Source: an uncultured Bacteroidales bacterium
Lineage (GTDB): Bacteria; Bacteroidota; Bacteroidia; Bacteroidales; Bacteroidaceae
Reading direction: 5' to 3'
DNA: 64,000 nucleotides
NCBI GenBank assembly: GCA_902801325.1
Contig: CADCHQ010000004.1
Span: forward strand, 1-64,000
Part shown: piece by piece, positions 42,138 to 51,124 of the stretch
How positions within the stretch are numbered: the stretch's first letter is position 1
Layout of the letters: the number at the start of each line of letters is the position of its first letter
Position numbers and translations under genes: made by a program
The notes under the pieces: generated by a model
Told to the model about the DNA's origin: nothing
Seen by the model: only the letters and a program-made list of their open reading frames with translations
Database searches by the model: none

Positions 42138-42168
42138 AGCGTTAACCATTAAACGTTAACCATTATTC
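42138..42168. repeat. Heptanucleotide array between pyrB and pyrI
   Basis: GTTAACC ATTAAAC GTTAACC ATTATTC: four 7-nt units in two alternating types, filling the 36-nt gap. Confidence 0.8.
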
Positions 42169-43110
42169 AATTATCGTTTTATCGTTCTTCACTTCATCCA
42201 GGGTTATGCCCAGCGCGTCGCACAGCAGGGCTTGACGGGCATAGAGACCATTGCGAGCCTGCTCGAAATAGTAGGCGTGCGGATTCTCGTCGATGCTGTA
42301 TTCTATCTCGTTGACACGAGGCAGGGGATGCAGAATCTTCATGTTCGGACGTGCCTTCGAGAGCATGTCGAGCTTCAGCAGATAGCGGTCCTTCACTCGT
42401 TCGTATTCCATGAGGTCGGTGAAGCGTTCGCGTTGCACACGAGTCATATACAGGATGTCGGCTCCAGAGATAACGTCGGCATTGAAATCGGTGTGTTCCA
42501 CATACTTGATTCCATGATCGCGGCAGAAGGTCTTATATATCTCAGGCATAGCCAGTTCCTCAGGGGCAATGAAGTGGAAAGTGGGGTGGAAGTGGTACAT
42601 GGCATTCAGCATGGAGTGTACCGTGCGACCATACTTAAGGTCACCCACGAGGAAGATGTCGAGGTCGTCGAGTCGGCCCTGTGTCTTGTAGATGGAATAC
42701 AGGTCGAGCATCGTCTGCGAAGGATGTTGATTGGCACCGTCGCCGGCGTTGACGATGGGCACAGGGGCTATCTCGCTGGCATAGCGTGCAGCACCTTCCA
42801 GAAAGTGGCGCATGACGATGATGTCGGCATAGTTGGATACCATCATGATGGTGTCCTTCAGCGTTTCTCCTTTCGTGCCACTGGTAACCTTGGGGTCGGC
42901 AAAACCGATGACGCGAGCGCCCAACCTGTTGGCTGCTGTTTCAAAAGAGAGGCGTGTGCGGGTGCTAGGTTCAAAAAACAAGGTGGCAACGATGCGGCCT
43001 TCCAGTAAGCGACGATTGGGATGCTTCTCAAACTCTTGGGCCATTTGGATGAGATACTCTATCTTCTCTCGACTATGATCGGCAATGGTGACCAAACTAC
43101 GTTTTTCCAT
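42163..43110 (-). CDS. pyrB: Aspartate carbamoyltransferase catalytic chain
   Basis: Forms N-carbamoyl-aspartate from carbamoyl phosphate and aspartate, the committed step of pyrimidine synthesis. 315 residues. The carbamoyl-phosphate loop [15 protein letters not shown] is at ~residues 46-60, with [10 protein letters not shown] and the aspartate loop HPLPRVNEI. It is the first gene of pyrB-pyrI with a full promoter upstream (43143-43173). Confidence 0.98.
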   Translation of the reverse strand: MEKRSLVTIADHSREKIEYLIQMAQEFEKHPNRRLLEGRIVATLFFEPSTRTRLSFETAANRLGARVIGFADPKVTSGTKGETLKDTIMMVSNYADIIVMRHFLEGAARYASEIAPVPIVNAGDGANQHPSQTMLDLYSIYKTQGRLDDLDIFLVGDLKYGRTVHSMLNAMYHFHPTFHFIAPEELAMPEIYKTFCRDHGIKYVEHTDFNADVISGADILYMTRVQRERFTDLMEYERVKDRYLLKLDMLSKARPNMKILHPLPRVNEIEYSIDENPHAYYFEQARNGLYARQALLCDALGITLDEVKNDKTIIE

Positions 43111-43142
43111 ATCGTATGAGTAGGATAAGATTTTTAGCGCCC

Positions 43143-43173
43143 CAAAATTAACTTATTTTATACACACATGCAA
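43143..43173 (-). promoter_or_regulatory. Promoter of pyrBI
   Basis: On the minus strand, TTG (43171-43173), exactly 20 nt, then TAATTTTG (43143-43150), 32 nt before the pyrB ATG. Confidence 0.75.
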
Positions 43174-43221
43174 TTCTCGCGCGCCTATATTTTAATAAAA
43201 GTGAAATTTTGGGGTAAACGC

Positions 43222-43252
43222 TTGACAAAGTCCTCTTTTTTTCATAACTTTG
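43222..43252 (+). promoter_or_regulatory. Promoter of the penicillin-binding protein gene
   Basis: TTG (43222-43224), exactly 20 nt, then TAACTTTG (43245-43252), 23 nt before the ATG at 43276. Confidence 0.8.
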
Positions 43253-43275
43253 CACTCTTAAAAGTCTTTGATTAG

Positions 43276-45654
43276 ATGCGTAAAAAATTCATGAGAACCA
43301 TATGGGGGCTGTTTCTCGGTGCGATAGCACTCGTGATGATTACCTTCACCCTCATTTCAAACGGCGTGATAGGCTATATGCCCGACCTGCAACAGTTGGA
43401 GAATCCTGTCGACAAATATGCCAGTCAGGTGTTCTCGGACGATGGCGTCTTGCTGGGTACTTGGAGCTATAGCCGTGCCAATCGTATTTACACAAGCTAC
43501 GAAAACCTGTCGCCTTATCTCGTAAAAGCTTTGGTGGCAACAGAGGACGAGCGCTTCTATGAGCATAGCGGTATCGACTTCAAGGCCGTGCTGCGTGCTG
43601 TGGTGAAGCGTGTCGTATTGCGTCAGAAGCAGGCAGGTGGCGGTAGTACCATCACCCAACAGCTTGCCAAGCAACTCTATAGCGACAAGGCTGGTACCAT
43701 CTGGGAACGTGCTATGCAAAAGCCTATCGAATGGGTGATAGCCGTGAAACTGGAACGCTATTACACGAAGGACGAGATAATCACCATGTATCTCAATTAC
43801 TTCGACTTCCTGCATAATGCAGTCGGAATCAAGACTGCAGCAAAGACTTATTTTAATAAGGAACCCCGCGACCTGAACCTGAACGAGTGCGCTATGCTCG
43901 TGGGTATGTGCAAGAATCCTTCACTCTTCAACCCTGTTCGTCGTCCCGACCAGTCGCGTGGACGTCGTGACGTGGTGCTCGACCAGATGGTGAAGGCTGG
44001 TACACTCTCGCAAGCCGAAGCCGATTCGTGCAAGGCTTTGCCCATCGAACTGAACTTCCATCGTCAGGACCATAAGGACGGTCATGCTACCTACCTCAGG
44101 GAATACTTGCGTACTGTGCTTACGGCAAATGAGCCTAAGCGAAGCAATTACGCTTCTTGGCAAGATCAGAAGTACTATGAGGACTCTTTGGCGTGGGAGA
44201 ACGATCCCCTCTATGGCTGGTGTAACAAAAACATCAACAAGAAGACGGGCCAACCTTATGACTTGTATCAAGATGGGTTGAAAATCTATACAGCCATCGA
44301 CAGCCGAATGCAGAACTATGCCGAAGAGGCTATGCGCTCACATGTCATTGGCACCCTGCAACCGTTGTTCGACAAGGAACGTAAGGGTTCGAGCAAGGCT
44401 CCTTATGGAAGCAGTGTCTCGGAGAGCGATGTCAATCGTCTGTTGGCTCGTGCAAAGCGTCAGAGTGGCCGATACATTAAGATGAAAGCCGACGGATGCA
44501 CGGAGGAAGAAATCAACAAGGCATTCTCCACACCCATCGACATGACCGTTTATACGCCTCACGGAGAAGTCGACACCCTGATGACCCCAATGGATTCCAT
44601 CCGTTATTACAAGGGTTTCTTGCGTTCTGGCTTTATGTGCATCGATAACTTGCGTGGCTATGTGAAGGCTTATGTGGGCGGTCTCGACTATGCTCATTTC
44701 CAGTACGATATGGTGAGTCAAGGTCGCCGTCAGGTGGGTTCTACCATCAAACCTTATCTCTATGCAATGGCGATGGAGAATGGTTGGACACCCTGCGACG
44801 TTGCTCCTAATGTGCAACGCACCTATGGCAACTGGACACCGCGTAACGGAAGCCGTGCACGATATGGCGAGATGGTAACCCTGAAATGGGGACTCGCTCA
44901 GAGTAATAACTGGATTTCGGCTTATCTGCTGAACTCCATGAGCCCCGTCCTCTTTGTGAAATACTTGCACAAGTTTGGCATCAAGAACCGCAACATACAA
45001 CCTTCATTGGCACTTTCTCTGGGACCTTGTGAAGTAAGCGTTTTGGAGATGGTGACCGCATATACCACCTTCCCCAAGGGAGGTACGCGCGTGCAACCCG
45101 TCTTCGTGACGAAGATTACCGACTCGGAAGGAAACATCTTGGCGGAAGTATCTTCCCTGCAAGTTCGGAAGAACGAACAGGATGACACCGACACGCGTGA
45201 AGTGCTGGGCGAGGATGCTGCCTATAAGATGGTGGATTTGATGCAAGGCGTTATTGACAGTGGAACGGGTCGCCGAATGCGTAATCGTTATAAGATCACT
45301 GCCCAGATGGGAGGTAAAACGGGTACCACGAATGACAACTCCGATGGTTGGTTCGTGGGTTACACACCTTCGTTGACCTTCGGCGCTTGGGTAGGCGGTG
45401 AGGAACGCGACATCCACTTCAACAGCATGTCCAACGGCCAGGGTGCTGCATCTGCATTGCCCATTGCGGCCTTGTTCCTGCAAAAGGTGTACGCCGATTC
45501 GCGCTTGCCTTATTCACAGGACGAGAAGTTCAAGTTCCCCGAAGGGTTCAGCCTGTGCAGTGGTGGAGTTGTTGATGACGGTGAATCAGGTGAGGAAATC
45601 ATCGAAATGGTGGGTGAGGAAACTGGCCACATGAATGACCTGATGAACTATTAA
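43276..45654 (+). CDS. Class A penicillin-binding protein (PBP1A-type)
   Basis: A bifunctional peptidoglycan synthase, 792 residues. After an N-terminal membrane anchor (~8-32) comes the GT51 glycosyltransferase domain with EDERFYEHSGID (catalytic Glu) and GGGSTITQQLAKQL. The transpeptidase domain has the active-site Ser in QVGSTIKPYLYA (SxxK), SNNWIS (SxN) and KTGTTND (KTG). The C-terminal tail is acidic (DDGESGEEIIEMVGEETG). It sits alone on its promoter, divergent from pyrB. Confidence 0.97.
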   Translation: MRKKFMRTIWGLFLGAIALVMITFTLISNGVIGYMPDLQQLENPVDKYASQVFSDDGVLLGTWSYSRANRIYTSYENLSPYLVKALVATEDERFYEHSGIDFKAVLRAVVKRVVLRQKQAGGGSTITQQLAKQLYSDKAGTIWERAMQKPIEWVIAVKLERYYTKDEIITMYLNYFDFLHNAVGIKTAAKTYFNKEPRDLNLNECAMLVGMCKNPSLFNPVRRPDQSRGRRDVVLDQMVKAGTLSQAEADSCKALPIELNFHRQDHKDGHATYLREYLRTVLTANEPKRSNYASWQDQKYYEDSLAWENDPLYGWCNKNINKKTGQPYDLYQDGLKIYTAIDSRMQNYAEEAMRSHVIGTLQPLFDKERKGSSKAPYGSSVSESDVNRLLARAKRQSGRYIKMKADGCTEEEINKAFSTPIDMTVYTPHGEVDTLMTPMDSIRYYKGFLRSGFMCIDNLRGYVKAYVGGLDYAHFQYDMVSQGRRQVGSTIKPYLYAMAMENGWTPCDVAPNVQRTYGNWTPRNGSRARYGEMVTLKWGLAQSNNWISAYLLNSMSPVLFVKYLHKFGIKNRNIQPSLALSLGPCEVSVLEMVTAYTTFPKGGTRVQPVFVTKITDSEGNILAEVSSLQVRKNEQDDTDTREVLGEDAAYKMVDLMQGVIDSGTGRRMRNRYKITAQMGGKTGTTNDNSDGWFVGYTPSLTFGAWVGGEERDIHFNSMSNGQGAASALPIAALFLQKVYADSRLPYSQDEKFKFPEGFSLCSGGVVDDGESGEEIIEMVGEETGHMNDLMNY

Positions 45655-45659
45655 ATAAT

Positions 45660-45742
45660 TAAGGATGAAGGATTAAGGATGAGAACCATAACCTCTAACT
45701 CGTAATTCGTAACTCCTAACTCGTAACTCCTAACTCGTAACT
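45660..45742. repeat. Two heptanucleotide arrays in the kdsB leader
   Basis: AAGGATG AAGGATT AAGGATG (about 45661-45681), then TAACTCG TAATTCG TAACTCC TAACTCG TAACTCC TAACTCG TAACTAA (about 45696-45744), ending at the kdsB start codon. Confidence 0.85.
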
Positions 45743-45743
45743 A

Positions 45744-46496
45744 ATGAGATATATAGCGATAATACCGGCACGATATGCTTCAACGCGTTTCCCAGCCAAG
45801 CCTTTGGCTCTGTTGGGTGGAAAGCCCGTGATACAACGGGTATATGAACAGGTGAAGAAAGTCCTGACAGACGTTGTTGTTGCTACCGATGATGAACGCA
45901 TCTATAAAACTGTAGAAGGCTTTGGTGGTCGTGCTATCATGACTCGCGAAGACCATAAGAGTGGTACTGACCGTTGCTATGAAGCCTATCAGAAAGTGGG
46001 TAAGGAATATGATGTTGTCATCAATGTCCAGGGTGACGAACCCTTTATCCAACCCGAGCAGATACGTACGCTTATGACCTGCTTTGAGGATGAAGCAACG
46101 CAGATTGCTACCCTCGTGAAGCCATTCGCGCAGGCCGATGGATTGGATGCCTTGCGCAATCCCAATTCCCCGAAGGTGGTGGTAAGCGACGATGGTCGTG
46201 CCATCTATTTCAGTCGTAGTGTCATTCCCTATTTGCGTGGAGTGGGAGAGGAAGAGTGGCTCAGTCGGCACACCTATTATAAGCACATCGGGCTCTATGC
46301 CTATCGTGCTGAAACGCTGGGCGAAATCACTCGTCTGCCTCAAAGCACGTTGGAGAAAGTGGAAAGCCTGGAACAATTGCGCTGGATAGACAACGGCTAT
46401 GTCATCAAGGTTGGTGAAACGAATGTTGAGACCATCGGTATTGACACACCTGCCGATTTGGAACGTGCCGAACATTTTTTGAGAATGAGAAAATGA
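45744..46496 (+). CDS. kdsB: 3-deoxy-manno-octulosonate cytidylyltransferase
   Basis: Activates KDO with CTP for lipopolysaccharide core synthesis. 250 residues with the nucleotidyltransferase start IIPARYASTRFPAKPL, VVVATDDERI, NVQGDEPFI and the C-terminal GIDTPADLERAE. It is first in a four-gene plus-strand run; the stop overlaps the MORN gene start by 4 nt. A heptanucleotide array occupies its entire immediate leader. Confidence 0.97.
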   Translation: MRYIAIIPARYASTRFPAKPLALLGGKPVIQRVYEQVKKVLTDVVVATDDERIYKTVEGFGGRAIMTREDHKSGTDRCYEAYQKVGKEYDVVINVQGDEPFIQPEQIRTLMTCFEDEATQIATLVKPFAQADGLDALRNPNSPKVVVSDDGRAIYFSRSVIPYLRGVGEEEWLSRHTYYKHIGLYAYRAETLGEITRLPQSTLEKVESLEQLRWIDNGYVIKVGETNVETIGIDTPADLERAEHFLRMRK

Positions 46497-47608
46497 GAAA
46501 AACTTTATATATACTATTTCTGTTTGTTACTAGCCAATGGCTGTTTGTCAACGATGCCTTGGCCCAAAGTATAACCATCGGAACATACACATTCCCCGAT
46601 GGTGGACAATATCAGGGTGAACTGTTCAAAGGGAAACCCTATGGAAACGGAACAACCACTTTCCGCAACGGAGATGTCCATCAAGGCAAGTATGTGAAGG
46701 GAAAGCGTGAGGGCTATGGCGTCTATCAGTTTGCCGATGGCGAGAAATACGAAGGCGATTGGTTGCAGGACCACCAACATGGCAATGGCACCTATTACTT
46801 CAAGAACAACAATAAGTACGTTGGCCTTTGGTATCGCGATATGCAACAGGGTCACGGCACCATGTTCTACTACAACGGCGACATGTACAAAGGCAGTTGG
46901 AAGGAGGACAAACGCGAAGGCATTGGCACTTACACCTATGCCAACGGAGCCTTTTACAACGGTACTTGGATTGGCGACGTGAAGCAAGGTAAAGGCAAGT
47001 TCGACTGGGCAGATGGAAATGTTTACGACGGTGAATGGAGAAACAACCAGATGAGCGGTAAGGGTACTTACACTTATGCCTCTGGCGATGTCTATACTGG
47101 CGATTGGCTCAACAACGTGCCTCATGGAAGAGGTATTTACACCTATAAGAACGGCGACCGATTCGAAGGCACTTATGTCAACGGCGAGCGCACGGGTGAA
47201 GGCATATCCACCTTTGCCAATGGTGATAAGTACACAGGCCACTATCTCAAGGGTGAGCAAGATGGTATGGGTACTTTCACTTGGAAGAATGGTTCCTCGT
47301 ATTACGGCCAGTGGAAAGCCAATAAGCAAGAAGGTCGTGGCAAATACACTTGGAGCAACGGAAACACCTACGACGGTCAGTGGAAAAACGGACTGATGGA
47401 TGGTGAAGGTGTGCTTCGCGAGGTTGATGGCGATAAGTTTAAGGGAACTTTCCACGAAGGAATGAAAGAAGGTCACGGCGTGCTTGAGGACAAGAACGGC
47501 GTTCGCTATGAAGGCGATTTCCATCTCGACATGAAGGACGGACAGTTCGTTGTCCGCGATGGAACGCAAGTGCGAAAGGTGACCTACGTTAACGATATGG
47601 AGCAATAG
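46493..47608 (+). CDS. Exported MORN-repeat protein
   Basis: 371 residues: a signal peptide (~1-24, MRKTLYILFLFVTSQWLFVNDALAQ), then about 13 MORN repeats of 22-23 residues (for example YEGDWLQDHQHGNGTYYFKNN), which form an extended beta strip. The C-terminus ends in a short tail. MORN proteins often bind membranes or act as scaffolds; the role here is unknown. It is translationally coupled to kdsB and lies 19 nt before glgB, so an envelope or glycan-linked role is possible. Confidence 0.9.
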   Translation: MRKTLYILFLFVTSQWLFVNDALAQSITIGTYTFPDGGQYQGELFKGKPYGNGTTTFRNGDVHQGKYVKGKREGYGVYQFADGEKYEGDWLQDHQHGNGTYYFKNNNKYVGLWYRDMQQGHGTMFYYNGDMYKGSWKEDKREGIGTYTYANGAFYNGTWIGDVKQGKGKFDWADGNVYDGEWRNNQMSGKGTYTYASGDVYTGDWLNNVPHGRGIYTYKNGDRFEGTYVNGERTGEGISTFANGDKYTGHYLKGEQDGMGTFTWKNGSSYYGQWKANKQEGRGKYTWSNGNTYDGQWKNGLMDGEGVLREVDGDKFKGTFHEGMKEGHGVLEDKNGVRYEGDFHLDMKDGQFVVRDGTQVRKVTYVNDMEQ

Positions 47609-47627
47609 TAATTAAACTAACTAGATA

Positions 47628-49769
47628 ATGGCTACAACAAAGAAAACGACGAAGACGTCTGTCAAGTCTAAGAAAGCTGCCCCCGCAAAGAGCAAGGCAA
47701 AAAGCAAGACAACACAAAAGAAAAAGCAACAGGAGCCCGAAGTAATCGAAGCCCCTCAGCTGAAACTGCTTCGAAACGACCAATATTTGGCTGAGTATGC
47801 CCCCGCCATTGAGGGTCGTCACCAGTACGCTCTGGATAAGATTAACCAGCTTACACGCAATGGTGAAATCACTCTTTCCGATTTTGCCGACGGCCATCTC
47901 TATTTTGGTCTCCATCGCAATGCCGACGGGACTTGGGTGCTACGCGAATGGGCGCCCAACGCCACAGCCATCTATGTGATAGGCGACTTCACCAAGTGGC
48001 AGGAGCGTTCGAAGTATGCCATGAAGCGCATCAAGAACACAGATAACTGGGAACTGAAACTTCCTCCCACCGCAATGGAACATGGTCAACTCTATAAGCT
48101 CTCCGTTCATTGGGATGGTGGTCAGGGCGAACGCATTCCTGCTTGGGCAACTCGCGTTGTTCAGGACGAGCAAACCAAGATATTCAGTGCTCAGGTATGG
48201 AGTCCTGAGGTTCCATACCGCTGGCGTGTTCGCAGGTTCCGTCCCAATACCAATCCTCTGCTCATCTACGAGTGCCACATCGGTATGTCACAAGATGCCG
48301 AGAAGGTGGGGACATACACTGAATTCCGCGACAATGTCCTGCCTCGTATTGTCAAGGATGGTTACAACTGCATCCAGATTATGGCCATTCAGGAACATCC
48401 CTATTATGGCTCTTTCGGTTATCACGTCAGCAGTTTCTTTGCCGCCTCGTCTCGCTTCGGTACGCCCGAGGAGTTGAAGTCACTCATCGACACCGCCCAT
48501 GAGATGGGACTTGCCGTCATCATGGACATCGTCCACAGCCATGCTGTGAAGAACGAGATGGAGGGTCTTGGCAATTTCTGTGGCGATCCCAATCAGTACT
48601 TCTATCCTGGTGAGCGCCACGAGCATCCGGCATGGGACAGCCTTTGCTTCGACTATGGCAAGGGCGAAGTGCTTCATTTCCTGCTCTCCAACTGCAAGTA
48701 TTGGCTCGAGGAGTACCACTTCGACGGTTTCCGTTTCGACGGCGTTACCTCTATGCTTTACTACAGCCACGGCTTGGGCGAGGCCTTCATGGGTTATGCC
48801 GATTATTACAATGGTCATCAGGACGACAATGCCATCTGCTACCTGACGCTCGCCAACGAACTCATCCATCAGGTGAAGCCTTCCGCTATCACCATTGCTG
48901 AGGAAGTGAGCGGAATGCCCGGTCTTGCTGCACCCTTTGCCGACGGAGGTTACGGCTTCGACTATCGCATGGCCATGAACATCCCCGATTACTGGATAAA
49001 GACCATCAAGGAACTTCGCGACGAAGATTGGAAACCCTCTAGCATGTTCTGGGAAGTGAAGAACCGTCGAGCCGATGAGAAGACCATTTCCTATTGCGAA
49101 AGCCACGACCAGGCTCTCGTTGGTGACAAGACCATTATCTTCCGCCTCGTCGATGCCGACATGTACTGGCACTTCAAGAAAGGCGACCAGAACTATACCG
49201 TCGATCGTGGTATTGCCCTTCACAAGATGATTCGCCTCCTCACGCTTTCCACCATTAATGGCGGATACCTCAACTTTATGGGCAACGAGTTCGGACATCC
49301 CGAATGGATTGACTTCCCACGCGAGGGTAACGGTTGGAGTCATAAGTATGCTCGTCGTCAGTGGAACCTCGTTGACAATCACGAGCTCTGCTTCCACTAC
49401 CTTGGCGATTTTGATCAAGCCATGTTGCGCACCATCAAGAAGGAGAAGAACTTCCAGAAGACGCCCATTGTCGAGATTTGGCACAACGACGGCGACCAAG
49501 TTCTCGCCTTCCAGCGTGGCGACCTGCTCTTCTTCTTCAACTTCAGTCCCAACCGCAGTTATGACGGCTATGGATTCATGGTGAAGGAGGGTGCTTACGA
49601 CTATGTCCTCAACACCGATGCCGATGCCTTTGGTGGCAATGGTCTCAATGACGACAGCATCCGTCACCTCACCAACTGGGACGCTCAGCTTGCACACGAC
49701 CACAAGGGCTGGCTCCAGCTCTATCTGCCTGCCCGCAGTGCTTGCGTTCTGCGTAGAGTGAAGGAATGA
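47628..49769 (+). CDS. glgB: 1,4-alpha-glucan branching enzyme
   Basis: Forms alpha-1,6 branches in glycogen-like glucan. 713 residues. CBM48 (~90-190) is followed by the GH13 barrel, with the nucleophile Asp in FDGFRFDGVTSM, the acid/base Glu in TIAEEVSGMPGL and the third acid in YCESHDQALVGDK. Unusually, the first ~45 residues are a highly basic Lys/Ala/Thr-rich tail (KKTTKTSVKSKKAAPAKSKAK). It is co-transcribed with the MORN gene (19-nt gap) and overlaps the next gene by 4 nt. Confidence 0.96.
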   Translation: MATTKKTTKTSVKSKKAAPAKSKAKSKTTQKKKQQEPEVIEAPQLKLLRNDQYLAEYAPAIEGRHQYALDKINQLTRNGEITLSDFADGHLYFGLHRNADGTWVLREWAPNATAIYVIGDFTKWQERSKYAMKRIKNTDNWELKLPPTAMEHGQLYKLSVHWDGGQGERIPAWATRVVQDEQTKIFSAQVWSPEVPYRWRVRRFRPNTNPLLIYECHIGMSQDAEKVGTYTEFRDNVLPRIVKDGYNCIQIMAIQEHPYYGSFGYHVSSFFAASSRFGTPEELKSLIDTAHEMGLAVIMDIVHSHAVKNEMEGLGNFCGDPNQYFYPGERHEHPAWDSLCFDYGKGEVLHFLLSNCKYWLEEYHFDGFRFDGVTSMLYYSHGLGEAFMGYADYYNGHQDDNAICYLTLANELIHQVKPSAITIAEEVSGMPGLAAPFADGGYGFDYRMAMNIPDYWIKTIKELRDEDWKPSSMFWEVKNRRADEKTISYCESHDQALVGDKTIIFRLVDADMYWHFKKGDQNYTVDRGIALHKMIRLLTLSTINGGYLNFMGNEFGHPEWIDFPREGNGWSHKYARRQWNLVDNHELCFHYLGDFDQAMLRTIKKEKNFQKTPIVEIWHNDGDQVLAFQRGDLLFFFNFSPNRSYDGYGFMVKEGAYDYVLNTDADAFGGNGLNDDSIRHLTNWDAQLAHDHKGWLQLYLPARSACVLRRVKE

Positions 49770-50914
49770 ACTACACCAACCCACAGATACAGCGATTAGC
49801 GCGGCGCATACCTTTCCTATGCGCCGCCTACTTTGCTGTCTTTGCCTTTTGCTATCTGTGGTTCTTCCAAATCGACCTCCTTGCTCAGGTCCACTTCCAT
49901 TATTCCCAGGAGCAGGCGGCCTTCCATCCACTCTTCGCCTCCCTGCTGTCCGCCTTCCTATTGCTGGTCGTGGGCATCTTCGCCAGTCTCCATCTGCGTT
50001 GGTTGCCCCTGCGCACTACGGCGATCGCCTGGTTGCCATCCTTCCTTCTTTTGGGACTTCTCACCCATTGGCGTATGCCGCAGTTTGGCGACACGGGGCA
50101 TGCACCAGATTGGTATGTCTATGCAGCCCTTGTCGGTGTCTTTCTCCTCTTCCTCCTTTTAGCCCGAAGGGTAACCGACTCCAGCAAGGAACATTCGTCG
50201 CTTTCCACCTACCTGTGGCCCAATTTCCTTATCCTTATCCTGCTCAGCGTCATGACGGTTTGTCTGGGCAATACCGACCAGCGCCTCCATCGTACCCTGC
50301 ATTCCGCAACTCTTGCCAATGAAGGGCGATATGACGATGTCCTGCGCGTGGCCCGTCACGAGCATTATCCCACACGCCAGCTTACGGCACTCACAGCCCT
50401 CAGCCTTAGTCAGACGGGACAGCTTGGCGAAGCCCTTTTCCAATATCCCCAGCCTTATGCTGCCGACGGACTTCTGCCTGCAGAGGCCGATACGAGTCTC
50501 TTCATCAGTCTTCCCCATCTCGTAGGCTGTCACCTCGGTTATCAGAAGACCGACCGCACGCTCACCGAGTTGTTCTTTTCCGTCATCACTCATGGTCCGC
50601 GTCGCCGTCCTCAACAACGTGACTATGAGCTCTGCGCCTCCCTGCTCAATCGCGATCTCGAAGCCTTTGCCCAGCAGGTGCTCCAGGGCGACACCCTTCC
50701 TGCTTCGCTTCCTTCTCACTATCGCGAAGCCCTTGTCCTGCGTCAGCAACTCGACACACTGGCCCAACCACAACTCACCGACAGCCTTCTCACCCTGCGC
50801 TATCATGAGTTCGATAGCCTCCGCCACCTTCCCGCTTCTCAGTCTCTCCGCCAGCTCCGTTGCCTTCGCCGTTTCGGCGACACTTATTGGGCATACTATT
50901 TCTTTGGCGACTGA
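49766..50914 (+). CDS. DUF6057-like membrane protein
   Basis: 382 residues. The N-terminal half has about five hydrophobic segments (ASLLSAFLLLVVGIFASLHLRW, AALVGVFLLFLLLAR, LWPNFLILILLSVMTVCLG). The C-terminal half is a soluble helical domain resembling tetratricopeptide pairs (RYDDVLRVARHEHYPTRQLTALTALSLSQTGQLGEAL). It fits a Bacteroidetes family of unknown function that I recall as DUF6057; the assignment needs a profile search. It overlaps the glgB stop by 4 nt (ATGA). Confidence 0.75.
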   Translation: MNYTNPQIQRLARRIPFLCAAYFAVFAFCYLWFFQIDLLAQVHFHYSQEQAAFHPLFASLLSAFLLLVVGIFASLHLRWLPLRTTAIAWLPSFLLLGLLTHWRMPQFGDTGHAPDWYVYAALVGVFLLFLLLARRVTDSSKEHSSLSTYLWPNFLILILLSVMTVCLGNTDQRLHRTLHSATLANEGRYDDVLRVARHEHYPTRQLTALTALSLSQTGQLGEALFQYPQPYAADGLLPAEADTSLFISLPHLVGCHLGYQKTDRTLTELFFSVITHGPRRRPQQRDYELCASLLNRDLEAFAQQVLQGDTLPASLPSHYREALVLRQQLDTLAQPQLTDSLLTLRYHEFDSLRHLPASQSLRQLRCLRRFGDTYWAYYFFGD

Positions 50915-50965
50915 GAGCGACACCCATTAACCATTCTTCTTTTGTAATTCCGTTACCCTTCTGCC

Positions 50966-51031
50966 GAGCCTATGTTCAATGGCAATCGAACCTAGGTTCG
51001 AGGTGCATCGAATATAGGTTCGATTGACTGA
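50966..51031. repeat. Second 22-bp-period repeat array at a convergent junction
   Basis: Units begin at 50966 (GAGCCTATGTTCAATG), 50988 (GAACCTAGGTTCGAGG) and 51010 (GAATATAGGTTCGATT), spaced exactly 22 nt. It shares ATGGCAATCGAACCTA with the array at 10871-11024 and has the same phase. It lies between the stops of two convergent genes. Confidence 0.88.
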
Positions 51032-51052
51032 AGGCCTAAGGCGCTATAAAGA

Positions 51053-51084
51053 AATATCGGGCGACCCGAAGGCCACCCGATATT
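51053..51084. terminator. Bidirectional hairpin between convergent genes
   Basis: AATATCGGG (51053-51061) pairs perfectly with CCCGATATT (51076-51084). No long T-run is present on either strand. Confidence 0.6.
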
Positions 51085-51124
51085 CTACAAGTGAAATAAA
51101 TTTATGATGTGTGTAAGGGGGAGC

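Noticed and set aside
46514..47605. 363-residue minus-strand frame opposite the MORN gene
   Set aside because: Periodic hydrophobic product mirrors the MORN repeats; artefact of repeated codons.
48480..49931. 483-residue minus-strand frame opposite glgB
   Set aside because: Long antisense frame over a GH13 enzyme with intact catalytic motifs; no promoter or known family.
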